Shown here: positions 12,401 through 22,972 of the stretch, in pieces | Layout of the letters: every line of letters begins with the position of its first letter | Numbering within the stretch: the first letter of the stretch is position 1 | Assembly: GCA_030544215.1 (NCBI GenBank) | Contig: JARZZO010000004.1 | Coordinates: 47,109,980 to 47,173,979, forward strand | Direction of reading: 5' to 3' | DNA length: 64,000 bases | Source: Zantedeschia hybrid cultivar | Taxonomy: Eukaryota; Streptophyta; Magnoliopsida; Alismatales; Araceae | Notes under the pieces: generated by a model | Databases searched by the model: none | Seen by the model: the letters and a program-made list of their open reading frames with translations, nothing else | What the model was told of the DNA's origin: nothing | Made by a program: the position numbers and the translations under genes

Positions 12401-15400
12401 AGTACCAGACAATTTAAACAAGATCTATCTCTCTCTGCTCGTGTGTGCACTTTTTTTCTGAAAATTTTCATTCAAGCAATGAATCAAGAAATTAGGCGGA
12501 GGAGACGGGTTACAATCCAATGTATACTTTGACTTGTACTCAAACCAGAAACCTTGTTGTCTTTTGAGAAGGGATCTTCTAAGTGCAAGGTTGAATCGTA
12601 CTCCGTTAGTGCAGAAAGGAGAGGTTTCCAAAAGACCCCTTCACACTTATCTTTTTCCATCCCCAAGAAAGGGTTCTCTTGAAAAACTCATCATCATCCT
12701 CCTCTCTCACTTACTGAGTCTCATCCAACTTTGCACTCACAGGAACCCCCCTCCCATCTTTCGGTGTTGCAGGTGCTCATACGTCTCTTAGCATTAAAAC
12801 ATGTCAAAAGACCAAGTCTAGAAACCTTAGATTTGGCCATCCATACAAGTTAGAAGGATGGGATAATCCAAGCCGAAATGAGAAACCAGTTGGACAGCGA
12901 AAAGAAAATCAAGAATGACCAACTTATTCTCGGGCTTCGATCAACCTTTTTCTTTTTTTGGTCGACCGTTTTTAACATGATTTGTTGTTTGATGGCTAAA
13001 GCATATTTACCTATCAATCTCGTTTGGTTTGAGGGATTTTGGAATGCCACAAAAAGAAGGCTTCAGATTTCTGGCTTCCGAAAGAGAACCTTAGAGAGTT
13101 CTACCGTGCCACTCTAAACTTCTACAAGCCTTTGAGGAGAATAGAAATCCTCTACACTAAGTTTGGATTGAACTCAGTCGATTAAGAAAGAGAAATGTTT
13201 TACAAAACCCCTTCATGTGGTGCTTTTCTCATTCTAGAGGAGGAATTTTTATGAAAGACTTCCTTCTTCCCTCTCTGTATTGATCATTGCAACTATAATG
13301 CCATAGAATATTGCAATTGTTAACCGATGGCATGGAAGCTGCCATGCATTGCCCACGTGGGGCATTGTAGTGGGAAGGTGGGATACATTTGGTAACCCAC
13401 GTACATAGAGGTTATGGCATGTAGTTCCCAACCGCAGCCCACTTTTCACTCTTGATTATCTCTCTCAACTGTTCTCTCCCTTGTTTGAAAGGCTTAAGGG
13501 TGAGAGATATATAGGGGAAGTGTGGAAAACGGGAGTACTAGCTTTTGAAAGGATAGCCTCCTCTCTCTACATTCTCTCTCTCTCTCTCTAAGTGTTGCTC
13601 TCCAAGAGGCAATCACCAAGAGTCTAGAATTTGCAGTGTAGAACGTCGGAAGAAACCCGTCACGTGGTTTTCCTCCTCGTCCTCTCAGAGCCGCTGTTGT
13701 CCGTCCGAGAAAGTCGCCGTGAAGGTACGCACCAATCATCGTCGTGATCCCGACTCCATATACGCTTCCGCATTTATATTGTTCATTTAATGCATGGAGA
13801 TTTATCAACAACAATAAACGTTACTCATCATAGAGAGTGCATTAAACATCAAACTCAACTCAATCCATGAATTGAATGACCCCACTTAACAGGCAGCCTA
13901 GAACTCAAAATTTTATCATATTTAAATCATATATATTATGTATTATATAATCTTTTGGCCAAAATCCATCTCATATTTTGAAAATTTTATGTCAACAATC
14001 AAATTAGATATGACCGACAAGATCACATAATTTTAATCTATATATTGTCACCTAATCCGATATTAAAGAGGCAAATAACAGTGTTTGCATCAGAAAAATA
14101 TCACCAATAATTTCCTCCCATACAGAGTTTGGTCAGACTTTACCAAAACATTCATGGCCCCTGCCTTGTAGTGATGTGGATGGTTTGGACGCTTCTCTCT
14201 AGCCACATAAATGAGATGTGGAATCCCATCCGCGAGGCTATCCTTGTTCTCCCAGACAACCTAGTACGATCCACAGGCAAATGATATATACATGTAAAGC
14301 ACTGCTTTGTCCCTGCTTTGCAGCACTCAAATTAACTTAGGTCGACGGTTTACCTTAATGACACTTGGATGGTTCCCACGCTCAAGCTTCGACCAGTATG
14401 CAACTTCATCTTTCAGAAACGCCAAGGGGACATGTGATCCAGAAGCCTCCTCTATCCTTCTGACCAGTCCCTCGTACTTGTTCTAAACATAAAAGTTAAT
14501 CATATGTAAGTAGTGGATAATAATTAACGGTTTCTTGGGATAGGTAGGTAAATAGAATAAGAGAAATACTTACTGTACATAGGGGTGCAAACCAGTCGAG
14601 TCAAGCCGAGTTTTATCTTGCTCAGACTTGGCTCGATCAGTTTACTTCAAACTCGAACTCGACCGAATTGCTAAACATACTGTTTGAATTCGGCTCAGTT
14701 AAAAACTCGTCGAGCTCAAGTTCATCTCACGAGCTCACAAGCCGAAACCCCACTCAGCCGAGCCCACACAGCAATACTCAAGATTTAATATTCACTATTT
14801 AAATTTTAAATTTATGACACTCGGCCCAACGGGCCCAAGTTGAGTTCACGGCAGGAGTCTGACCTTTGTTCAAGTTTGGTCTTACTTATAAATCGAGTTT
14901 TAATTTTTATTCAAATTTATTTATTTAACTTAGCAAACGAGTCGAATCAAATAACCGTTATCGTACTTCTTGTGCAGTTTCTCACACTAACCTTCATGTC
15001 GCTCCACTCCTGCGTGAAGTCAGATGAGAGCGAAGGTACGGTCCCGGCCGGCTCGCCGGAGAAGTACACAAAGGGAGCTCGGACCCTGACGTTGTGCTTC
15101 TTGCAGAAGGGAACCCATGACCTCGCGAACTCGGCGGCTTCCACGAGCGCGTAGTAGGTGATGGGCGAGCAGGCGTCGTCGGAGACGTAGCAAGCCAGCT
15201 TGTGGGCGGGATACTCCACGGCCAGCAGCGAGAGCACGGTGTTCACGGTCATGGTCGGGGGCTCGAGCTTCGGGTCCGCCGTGGTGACGAACATATCCAC
15301 CGCCGGAAGGTCTTCATGCCTAGAAGAATATTATGCACATAAATATGGTAGTTAAGCTCCTGTGGAGGTCAAGAATAACCTCAGCTGGGATTCAGAAGAG

Positions 15401-15729
15401 GCCAACCGGCCGGAAACACTGCTAATTAGCAGCCTCTATCTATGGTTCGCAAATTGGTGTTAGAGAGTTTACCTCTTGGAGACGCGCTCGGGGAACGTTT
15501 TATACTTCACGGGGTGCCATTTGGCGTTCATGTTTAGGAGCCAGATGAAGGTGAACCATGACTCACACAGGAAAGCGGCGAGCCAGAGGAGCCCATGGCG
15601 TTGCAGCGAGGAGAGACGGTAGTAGAGGAGAGAGATGAGGAGCAGGAGGATTACAAGGTCGGAAGCTCTCCACAGGACGTACCTCATGGGGACTGGTTCT
15701 TGGAGAGGAAGAGCCTTTGAGATGGCCAT
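96..15729 (-). CDS. CSLH: Cellulose synthase-like protein, CSLH type (3' end outside window)
   Basis: Membrane glycosyltransferase family 2 enzyme. Grass CSLH proteins are known to make (1,3;1,4)-beta-glucan in the Golgi/wall pathway; that activity here is inference. Exons in transcript order: 15729-15473, 15319-14992, 14482-14354, 14260-14144, 12233-12021, 11388-11259, 10394-10207, 446-96. All introns are GT-AG and phases match, giving 571 codons without a stop; family members are about 750 residues, so the C-terminal membrane part is off the left edge. Visible marks: two N-terminal membrane helices, first aspartate motif SDDACSP (usually SDDGCSP), DCD, GTGCFHRRK, TED, and QYKRW for QxxRW. 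The start MAISKALPLQ is preferred over an in-frame ATG at 15753 because a TATA box lies at 15782-15787. Intron 7 holds a full copia element in the same transcriptional sense. CSLB is the alternative name; the monocot context favours CSLH. Confidence 0.9.
447..2287. other. Left part of CSLH intron 7
   Basis: AT-rich intron DNA with no credible coding segment. Around 890-905 it holds GCTGCACCATCAAGTGATGC followed by TGCAAGTA, one of several related hairpin ends in this window. Confidence 0.6.
2293..2682 (-). repeat. 3' LTR of the intronic copia element
   Basis: 390 bp, from TGTTAGGAATT to CCAAACA. It is about 95% identical to the right LTR by eye, and the left target duplication TAGTG precedes it. 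Confidence 0.93.
2683..2693 (-). other. Polypurine tract of the copia element
   Basis: AAGTAGGAGAA on the minus strand, immediately upstream of the 3' LTR, where the plus-strand primer is expected. Confidence 0.65.
3120..6851 (-). pseudogene. copia gag-pol polyprotein with three nonsense codons
   Basis: One continuous minus-strand frame of 1243 codons with no frameshift, broken by in-frame stops at 6165-6167 (TGA), 4605-4607 (TAG) and 3816-3818 (TAG). Order: gag (NGTNFTEWKQRVQFAL near 6720), protease, integrase (zinc-binding HRRLGH...CVDC, then HTD, VRSDRGGEY and GVAERR for the D,D,E triad), reverse transcriptase (QMDVKTAFLNG and LLYVDDILL near 4100), RNase H (YSDADFGGC, ADPLTKG). The expected Asp of the protease DSG is Asn (AAC at 6315-6317). 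Gag runs almost straight into protease, and the CCHC knuckle normally between them is missing. The two TAG codons sit where relatives usually have Gln, consistent with C-to-T decay. Confidence 0.93.
7582..7782. repeat. 40-bp tandem repeat in the copia leader
   Basis: Five degenerate head-to-tail units of about 40 bp. Each contains a form of TTTGCAGAAA and then AAATTGCAAACATA. It lies in the untranslated leader between the 5' LTR and gag. Confidence 0.8.
8290..8785. other. Very GC-rich, CpG-dense block in the copia leader
   Basis: About 500 bp made of GCGCGG/GGCCGCG variants inside otherwise AT-rich element DNA, ending in a run of about 22 T. Local 20-bp units such as GCGCGGGCCTGCGCGGCCAC repeat around 8580-8660. 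Open frames in all registers give only Ala/Arg/Pro-rich strings, so it is not called coding. Confidence 0.85.
8859..8873 (-). other. Primer-binding site of the copia element
   Basis: Reads TGGTATCAGAGCCCG on the minus strand, the usual copia site complementary to initiator tRNA-Met, two bases from the LTR end. Confidence 0.9.
8876..9265 (-). repeat. 5' LTR of the intronic copia element
   Basis: 390 bp, from TGTTAGGGATT to CCCAACA, followed by TAGTG. It lies upstream of gag in the minus-strand direction and is adjoined by the primer-binding site. Confidence 0.93.
9271..10206. other. Right part of CSLH intron 7
   Basis: No coding signal. From about 9649 (CAGGAGTGTTCACGGTTTGA) to about 10135 the DNA is bounded by GGTTTG-rich and CCAAAC-rich ends in inverted order, resembling an old fold-back MITE. 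No clean target duplication was found. Confidence 0.4.
10207..10394 (-). CDS. CSLH: CSLH exon 7
   Basis: Starts in the phase left by exon 6 (G|GG) and reads KPSPKELQTRFGSSTELLKS, later VEAAKHVASCTYELNTCWGR. The A-x-C-x-YE-x-x-T-x-WG pattern precedes the TED domain in this family. Donor GAG|GTGAGT. Confidence 0.9.
10946..11113. repeat. Perfect 84-bp tandem duplication in CSLH intron 6
   Basis: The unit starting GAACATTGAACCAGATGATT at 10946 is repeated exactly from 11030; the match continues 3 bases past the second copy. Confidence 0.95.
11259..11388 (-). CDS. CSLH: CSLH exon 6
   Basis: Reads FIGSGLQSLHGPYYSGTGCF followed by HRRKVLYG. The GTGCFHRRK motif is diagnostic for the CesA/Csl superfamily. 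Acceptor TTGCAG, donor AAAG|GTATGC, ending in phase 1. Confidence 0.9.
12021..12233 (-). CDS. CSLH: CSLH exon 5
   Basis: Begins ARVSAVMTNAPYLLNVDCDMF, carrying the DCD substrate-binding motif, and continues through HAMCLLLGFD and the KDDPFGNQL block. Acceptor CAACAG|GCG, donor CAC|GTAAGC, phase 0. Confidence 0.92.
12234..14143. other. CSLH intron 4, no gene seen
   Basis: A 1.9-kb intron with CT-rich runs near 13555-13590. Open frames here (for example 13494-13814) have no recognisable domain or splice support. Confidence 0.6.
14144..14260 (-). CDS. CSLH: CSLH exon 4
   Basis: A 39-codon exon. It reads VVWENKDSLADGIPHLIYVA and then REKRPNHPHHYKAGAMNVL, the strongly conserved YVxREKRP...HHxKAGAMN block of the family. 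Acceptor ACTAG, donor TTG|GTAAAG. Confidence 0.9.
14354..14482 (-). CDS. CSLH: CSLH exon 3
   Basis: A 43-codon exon between TTTAG|AAC and AAG|GTAAAC. It reads NKYEGLVRRIEEASG and then KLERGNHPSVIK, which matches the variable linker of CSLH/CSLB proteins before the VVW motif. Confidence 0.85.
14580..14950. repeat. Partial MITE-like repeat in CSLH intron 2
   Basis: Starts TAGGGGTGCAAACCAGTCGA, like the ends of the hAT-type MITEs at 35.3 and 36.2 kb, followed by many GAGCTC/CTCGA segments. The opposite end with TTTGCACCCCTA was not found, so the copy looks truncated. Confidence 0.35.
14992..15319 (-). CDS. CSLH: CSLH exon 2
   Basis: Follows acceptor TTCTAG|G, which completes an Arg codon. Encodes DLPAVDMFVTTADP, the first catalytic pair SDDACSP and WVPFCKKHNVRVRAPF. 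It ends DMK at AAG|GTTAGT, phase 0. Confidence 0.9.
15473..15729 (-). CDS. CSLH: CSLH exon 1
   Basis: Encodes the cytosolic N-terminus and two hydrophobic helices (around LVILLLLISLLYY and the WLAAFLCESWFTFIW stretch), ending NMNAKWHPVKYKTFPERVSK. The donor is AAGAG|GTAAAC and the exon ends in phase 2. Confidence 0.88.
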
Positions 15730-15781
15730 GGAGACAAGAAAAAGAGAGATCACCGTACAACGTCTCTACTCTGGAGCTCTC

Positions 15782-15787
15782 TTTATA
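15782..15787 (-). promoter_or_regulatory. TATA box of the CSLH gene
   Basis: TATAAA on the minus strand, 53 bases upstream of the chosen ATG. A start about 30 bases downstream would leave a 5' UTR of only about 20-25 bases, which argues against the upstream in-frame ATG at 15753. Confidence 0.5.
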
Positions 15788-18096
15788 AGAAAGATTGTGT
15801 TTTTTCGATTTGTGTCGTGTCAGATCGACACCTAAGTGGTGGCTGTTTTCAATAAGTAGGTACATGCTACTTCTTTTCAACAATAGACCAGTGGATCAGA
15901 TATATGTGTATAATAATTAGGGAGAGTTCAAATTTGTTGCTTAAATTAATAATTGTAGCAACCTGAGCCTACGGTAAGATAACATTGGTCTAGAAGACTA
16001 GATAATGATTTAATGTGGATACAAGATTTTAGGTACGATAAAAATATGTGGCACCAGAAATACTTCGGCCGCTGTGACAACTACTATGTGTCACGTCAAC
16101 AAATAGTTGTCTCACTTGTTGAATATAAACATCACAAATAATATTAGTTACACTTACGGAATAGTTGTCACTTTATTGTATATTTGTCATGTTTAAAATT
16201 TTGTGAGGCCACTTATGAAAAGACTGTTGAGCCCATGTATTACCTCCTTACATGAACTGATGGTATTTTGTGTTATAAGATGATTTAATTTGTTACAATG
16301 AAAAATTATTCTTTATTTCTTCGTAAAAATATTTCAAGTCTAAAATCATTATAAAAAATATCTTACATTCTGCATGCACCATATGGAAAGAAAGTTGTGT
16401 ATTAAAAAATCTTTGAATTTACTGCAAGTGAAGAAGTCATTCCCTGTGTCATTCTAGACACAAGTTTACTCTACTCCCTCTTCGAGTTCATTTATGGATT
16501 TGGTAGTTGGTGCAAATCTTTCTGGCCATAAAAAATGAGATATAAAATTGGATCCGTTTGAACCGTGCCCTTGGCGCAATGGTTCACCCTCCCCGCCCTA
16601 GACGGGGAGGTCGCAGGCTCGATTCTCGCCCACGGTTGGTACGGGCGGGATCACTCTGCGTACCTCTCGTCCATGTGGGTGGTCTTCGCACCCCTCTTGG
16701 GCGGTCTTGACGTGCGGACCTTCCTTGGTTTCTGTAGGTCCGTCTCCTGTTTGGCGGACGTGTCGCTTCCAGCATAGATTCACCTCTTTGAGGTAAAATT
16801 TATAAGTTTTCGAACTGGCTCGAACTCCACTCGTTGGAGTTGGGGACCAAAACTCTCAATTTTCACTGGCCCACTTCTCCAACAAAAAAAATAAAAAATA
16901 CAATACAAATTGGGTCCATTTAAAAGATTAGACATCTTGAAATATTCGTCAGTGGAGGACGATGTCAAGAATTCCCTTGGAGCATTGTACCTGATGTATG
17001 CGTTTATTGAGGTGGTCCTCACAGCATATCAAGATGAGCTCCTCTAACTTCTTTTATTGGACGCCATGTACGTATCCCATTCACATCAATCAGACTTGGA
17101 GGGTGTTTATGTTCTTAATATTTCTTCAGAAATCAGATAATCATGAAAAAAAAATTGGAGAGTAAAAAATTTTAAAAAATATTTTCTTGTAAAATAAAAA
17201 CACATATTTGTTAATCTCATAGAGATGTTAAAATTCCCAGGCAATGTGAGGAAGATATGGGAGTGAGTGTGATGTGAGAATCTTATGTGGAGAGGAGAGA
17301 GAGTAGTTAATATTTTATGTGAAAATATTTTCCCGTAAGAGAAGTGGGAAAATAGATCTTAAAAATATATATATAAATTCTGAGAATATGAAAAATATTT
17401 TTCCAACTAACTTACTCGTAATTGCAAAATATGTACAAGTTAATTAGAAAATATTTTTCAAAAAAAATTGTGTGAACACAAAATTTCCAGGAGCCTCACC
17501 GGCAATTTCAGAAGATGTGAGACAAGAGTTCCAACTTTTCTCCAAAAATCTTGTAAGGTACACCAACTGTGGGAGAATTCAAATTTTGAAATACCCGGCC
17601 ATTCACCAAGTAATTCTAACCGAGGCCTTAAAAAGATCTTTTGAAAAATGATCCATCCTTTTCTAGTCTCACATGTGATGTCCAGTAATCACATGCGTTG
17701 CAGTTCAAAAGAAAGGAAAAAATATTTGTTTTAATGTTAACTCATCATGTCTGATATATCTATACAATTTAATCTCCATTTTAATTATTCATTTTAAAAA
17801 AAAAATTAAAAAGTGATTCTTACTTTATTGAAATCAGCCTATTAAAAGATATGCTTTTATAATTTATTGGGCTTCATTTTTTTTATTTTTTTAGATTTTT
17901 TAAAATCTTTTGATTGTAGATCAAATTATATGGACATATTATAGGACCTGACGGAGCTGACTTTAAAAAGTTTTTTATAAAAAGAACTTTTTCTTTTTCT
18001 CTGGGCTTGCTGCACCACATGATTATTAGGTTTAGAAGATCTTAATCTTATGTGAATGAAAGTACATATAAATTAAAAATATATATATAAAAGATT
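15788..18096. other. AT-rich intergenic DNA upstream of CSLH
   Basis: Contains the distal promoter region of CSLH and the SINE-like unit at about 16.56 kb. Near 18011 there is CTTGCTGCACCACATGATTA, a possible MITE end. No gene was recognised. Confidence 0.5.
16563..16790 (+). mobile_element. Candidate tRNA-derived SINE
   Basis: TGGCGCAATGG matches the pol III A box, and GGCTCGATTCT about 45 bases later resembles the B box. A 5-7-bp stem CCCCG...CGGGG with a 7-base loop lies where an anticodon arm would be. The acceptor ends do not pair, so it is not an intact tRNA. The body continues GC-rich to about 16780. The tail and target duplication are not clear. Confidence 0.45.
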
Positions 18097-18103
18097 TCAT
18101 CTG

Positions 18104-18370
18104 GTGCAAATCATAAAAAGAAGATGGATAACTAACTCATCAGCAGACGCAACTGGAAGCATGGTCAGTCCAGCACGAAACAAACCCATGGCTTTTGTCT
18201 CTATGTGGGGGGATCCCGTCGGCTCCACCCAAAATGGGTGGCGCGTCTTTACGGACTTTCTCGAAGAAAGTGACCGTAACGGAAGGAATCTAAGCACATC
18301 CCCAAGTAGGGGTTCGCAGGCAGTAGCCTTTTCAGTGAGGAATGAAAGAGGCAAGATGAGATCATTTTGA
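18104..18370 (+). other. Isolated block of mixed composition, origin unknown
   Basis: About 260 bp of balanced composition inside AT-rich DNA, open on both strands (plus 18104-18370, minus 18097-18354). No domain is recognisable. It could be a captured gene fragment or part of an unclassified repeat. Confidence 0.3.
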
Positions 18371-18689
18371 CTCCTTTTTTCACATTTTTATATGTCTTTC
18401 GTTGAGAAGTATTTTTTTTTACTTTTTCATGACAAATTATTTATTTACTCTCATTTACATATAAATGAAGATATACAAAAGTCTAAATTAAGAAAGAGAT
18501 CCAAATGATCTCATCTAGGCATACATCTCTGTTTAGGTTCTAGAGAACCTTTGGGACAGGAAAGCAACAGGCCCGGAAATGTGGAATTTGAAGGGAACAA
18601 CCCGAAAAACTGTGAAGTTGTGGGCATATTGGAGGAAAGTGTTAGTTAAAAGTTAAATTTGACTTATTCTCTTAGCATAATTAAGTATG

Positions 18690-19320
18690 ATTCACAATTT
18701 TACATATGTAACACCTAGCATCCTAGAATATCCATTAGGGGCCCATTAGTATCTTCGTAGGCCCATTAGTGCGATTGGTTTTCAAAGTCTTTGAATTATC
18801 TGTAAATTTCTAAAATTATGCTGAATTTTCTAAAAGATGTCCCCCCTTGAAAGACACGATTTAGAGGCTAAAAGACGTCAGAATGCGAAGGCACGATCTA
18901 GTCTGTTTGCAGAATCTGACCCAAGCACGAGTCTTTCCTTCCGTGAGAAATCTTATTCCACCTAGAACTCATTATAGAGCCTATTTAAGTCTTGTATGTG
19001 CTTCCCAAGTCCCCTTTAGCTTCCCCAAGCCACAGCAAACCCTAGAAGGAGCCCGAGAGAGAGCGTGAGAGAAAGGCGGCGGCCGTTCTTTACAGACTGG
19101 CGGCATTCGGCATGTAGTGAATGCGGCGGCGTGGTGGTGGGGTGTGGAGGAGGTTCTCGCCTTACCAGAGGCGAGCTTATTCACGTGGATTCTCTTCATG
19201 TAGAGGCAAGTGACGACGAACCAGGAAAACATAATATTTTTACGTATAAAAACATACTTTCAACCTATTTTGCTATCTAGTGTATGTAAAGAGATCTTTG
19301 GCTACGTAAACATAATTTTT
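18690..19320 (+). repeat. LTR-like promoter region
   Basis: Resembles the R/U5 part of a plant LTR: a TATTTAAG box near 18984, then a GC-rich leader with AAACCCTAG. On the minus strand, 18875-18894 reads GTGCC-N10-GACGT, a degenerate form of the hairpin motif found at 24.75 and 60 kb. The ends are not defined. Confidence 0.35.
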
Positions 19321-19574
19321 TGAACGAATACATGATGCATGGGTCCCTTCTTTCTTCCTCTTCTTCATTGTTTACGAATTTTCTAAAAAATCAACTTATG
19401 GACGTGAAATGTGTCTATACATGTCGACGCTATTCATAAATTGCTTCAGCCATGCGCGACGTGATTCACATTGATTACTAGCTATGATCATGATAATTCT
19501 ATGTTAATCCATACTTCATCCGTGTAACATGAAATTATGGAGCCATACTTCATCTCAGTATCTCTAAACATGTT

Positions 19575-19814
19575 TTGCTGTTGTGCGACAACAATAGAGC
19601 CATTGCACAAGCGAAAGAGTCGTGGTCTCATCAAAAATTGAAGCATATTCTGAAGTGCTTTCATCTAATCATAGAGATCATATCCAGAGGAGATGTAGTG
19701 GTGAAAAGAGTTCTATCTGTCGACAATGTAGCAGATCCACTGACAAAGCCGTTGGCTCAAAATGTGTTTGACCATCACTTAGAGTCCATAAGTTTAGTGC
19801 ATAAAGGTGATTGA
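19575..19814 (+). pseudogene. copia RNase H C-terminal fragment
   Basis: The end of a copia polyprotein: CDNNRAIAQAKES, HQKLKHILKCFHLI, VDNVADPLTKPLAQ and a typical tail before the stop. It is followed by the polypurine tract AAGTGGGAGA and an LTR. Nothing recognisable from the element lies upstream of about 19540, so the copy is 5'-truncated. Confidence 0.85.
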
Positions 19815-19834
19815 CTTTAGTCTAAGTGGGAGAT

Positions 19835-22800
19835 TATTAGTCTTAGGTGGCCTACAAGCCAATATGACTTTGTAATCTCGTTCATTTATTAATATAATGG
19901 CATTATTCATTATGTGTAAATTCGTATTATTATCCTCTCATAATGAAGTTTGTGAATATGTGCGATAGTGATCAGATTATGATGAGATCATATTAGTGAA
20001 ACTGATCACTCAAACACACATATTCTTAATAGTTCCTAGTCGGAGGACATCCAAGAAGGACATCGGATATCCGGTTAGACTAGTACATATTTCTTCTACT
20101 CATATGATGAGGGTGACTGATCTCATAGTCACTTGTATGGAGACACTAAGGCGAATCTGTAGGTGTTCATTAGATAATGGGTTCACTGAACTAATCCGAC
20201 TGCATCGCTGGATGATATAGTACCTCACTGTCAACTAGCTTGATTCTATTGTCGCAGTTGCATAGATGTCATCGGACCTGAGACGCCAAGGACACCTTGT
20301 TGGTAAACTTTTGTGCTTTGACCTTGGTTTATGAATCTTTAACCATGGGATTATAAACAGCCAAGGATCGAGTACAGCGGAATACCGTCGAAGAATTGAG
20401 TGTCAATAAGGAATCATTCGCTCTCGGTACTTAGAGAGAGAATGCTCTAGGAAGGATGCGCGAAAGTCCCTGGTCAGGGCGGACAATAATATCGAGAAAG
20501 GAGTTTTCCGATATTATACAGCAGTATCCGATCCAAGTGAGTCGACCGGTTAGGGTTTGACAGTATATCATATCCTGAGTTGACTCGAGAGCATTGTACG
20601 AATGAAGGATTATATCCACGCGATAACTGTCGGCGGAAAGGTTCCAAGAGTGGGTTACTTAACCCTTGTTAGGAATCGCCATGAACGCAGCGGAAATAAA
20701 AATGATTCTATTGTATCGGTTGCTGGGGTCGTAAAACGGACATTAAAATAAATGCGGGAAGAACAGTTCTTCACCTTTGCGGGGTTTCGAATCTCCCGTG
20801 GATGATGCCGACTCGGTAATCGCGCACGCGCACGATCTCTAGAGGTATCCACACGAGTTCCCGCAGCAGACGCGATTTCCTCCTCGACTTGAGTGTTCCG
20901 ACCAGATCTCAAATCCACCATGCACGGAGAAAGATAGATCCACTCCAAGAGAGAGAGAAGGAGAGAGAGAGAGGAGAAAGAGAATCTGGGGTGTAAAATT
21001 CGTCCAACCAACCTTTTTACCCCTCCCCCTTGGCCCTCCTTATATAGAAATAAGGATAAGCACAAGGATTAATTCTCATGATTATCCAAGAGTTTGGCCT
21101 TGGATAATTCTCCGTTAAATCTTCATGTTTATCCTGCGGCTTTTCATAAAAACCCAGATAAGCATGAAATTTAACGTCTCTCACCGTCTGACGAGAACTC
21201 TTATGTGTGTGACCCTCTAGGCCCATATATCAGTCCGGTTGCAGGTCCATTAAACTTAGAACTGTTTCTTGAGTTTAATATTTATTAATTAACATTTAAA
21301 CATCATATGTTAAATGATTAATTTAATAAACAAGTGAATTATCATCTGATGATCAAATCACTTGGCCTTCTGATCATGAACAGCACCAAACACTACCTCA
21401 TGATCCCATAAGATATAAGGGATACTGTTCCCTTCAATTGAACCTATCCGTCTGCAGATGCCGCACAGATATAATCCTTCACTCATGCAATGTCCCGATA
21501 ACGCAAGGGTATGGTTTTATAGTCAAACCCTCTATCGCATTATCCAGATGGATTCCAGTACACAGTTAATATCTAGAAAGACATCTCTTTCATATGACTC
21601 TGTCCAAGGATTTCTGTGTACATATCCATAGGACATTCTCTCTCCAGTCTTATACCAAGAGTGAGTGATCCCTTGTTGTTCACTAAATTACCTTCGCAAG
21701 CTTTCCACTGTATCTGAAAGACCGATTATGGTGGACTTAATGGTTAAAGTCTACGAGTCAGATAATCAAGATACAATGGTCCACAAACAAGATATCATTG
21801 GTGACTCAGGTCAAAGGACCAACTGTGCTACTGCAACGATTGAATTCCCTGGTTGACTAATAGGTATAATTACCATCCAGGAATTCTAATTTGGGTATGT
21901 TCAGTGAACTCATTCTCTAATGAGCACCCACTTGTTTGTCTTAGTGTCACTACACGAGTGAATGTGAGATCATTCACCCTCATCATATGAGCAGACATAA
22001 CTTGTGTCGATCTTATCGGATATTTAATGTCCATCTCAAATATCCTATGATCGAGAACTGTTTAAGACAATTGACTGAGGATATTGATCTCACTATCATG
22101 ATCTCATCATGATTCAATATCCCATACATTTGTCTATGGACCTTCATTACGATAGTTAATTTGCGAGAACTATTAAATGAAAAATTGATTGCCTTTATTA
22201 ATAATTTGAACTAGAATGTACAATGATTGGCTTTGAGGCCACCCAATTCTAACAACCCTAATACCTTCCGGGTTCACGCGGTGTTGCTTGGCACCCAACG
22301 TAATCGGAGGTCCGATCGAATTTGATGTGCAACATTAATTCGATTGATTAATTAATTAATATGAGTTATTAATTAATTAATCAGGCCAATGAGGAGTCAC
22401 TGGGCTTATTGGGCCATTAACCAGACTGGTTATTGTTCCTAGAGAGTCACACGCAAATGATTTTTAAGGCAATGGATAATAAAGTGGGTTTTATATAAAC
22501 CGGGGGTTTTTATAAAAAATCACGCGGTTAGTATAAAATATAGCGAACGGACTGAGCAGGCCAAGCAGCTGCTAACCCTAGCCGCTCCCTCCTCTCTTCC
22601 TCTCTCTCTCTCTGGTGCCCCAGACGAGTCCGGATCCCCGAATCTGCTTCGCCGCTTCTCCGACTCCCATTCGACGGGAAATCGTCCGCGCGATGCGGCG
22701 AACAACGGAAGCTTCGTGCACTGCGAAGAACGAGGAACGTGACGATATCCATCGCGAGGAGGATCGCGTGGACTTTGCTAGAGGCTGGGCGCTTGCGCGG

Positions 22801-22972
22801 CTTGCGGTGTCACACCAACGGAACCGATCGGTTGCAGATTCGAATCCGCACACGATAAGAACCGATTATTCGATAATCCGGTTTTAGTATCTTTCGAAAC
22901 AGAAAATGGATCGATGTTTTAATTTTAATTTCCGCCGTGTTTGCGATCTAGAGAAACGCTGAGAACCCAACA
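19835..22972 (+). mobile_element. 3' LTR of the truncated copia element, split by a solo LTR
   Basis: The two halves, 19835-20666 and 22260-22972, total about 1.55 kb. The left end reads TATTAG (decayed TGTTAG) and the right end is CCCAACA. Its 5' part is recognisably related to the inserted LTR (TTAGGTGGCC, TTCATTTATTAATA, the AGTCGGA...CATC block). Confidence 0.75.
20667..22254 (-). mobile_element. Solo LTR (copia-type family A)
   Basis: 1588 bp, TGTTAG...CTAACA, with 5-bp target duplication ACCCT at 20662-20666 and 22255-22259 and no internal domain. Read from 22254 leftward it matches the copy at 42432-44004 along its length: TGTTAGAATTGGGTGGCCTC at the start, TATATAAGG box, and a U5 leader frame starting MVDLRSGR. 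Confidence 0.92.

Noticed and set aside
13494..13814. Open frame in CSLH intron 4
   Set aside because: It lies in an intron joined cleanly by the flanking exons, over CT repeats, with no homology recognised.
16563..16640. Functional tRNA gene
   Set aside because: A and B boxes are present but the acceptor stem does not pair and the T arm is poor; kept as a SINE candidate.
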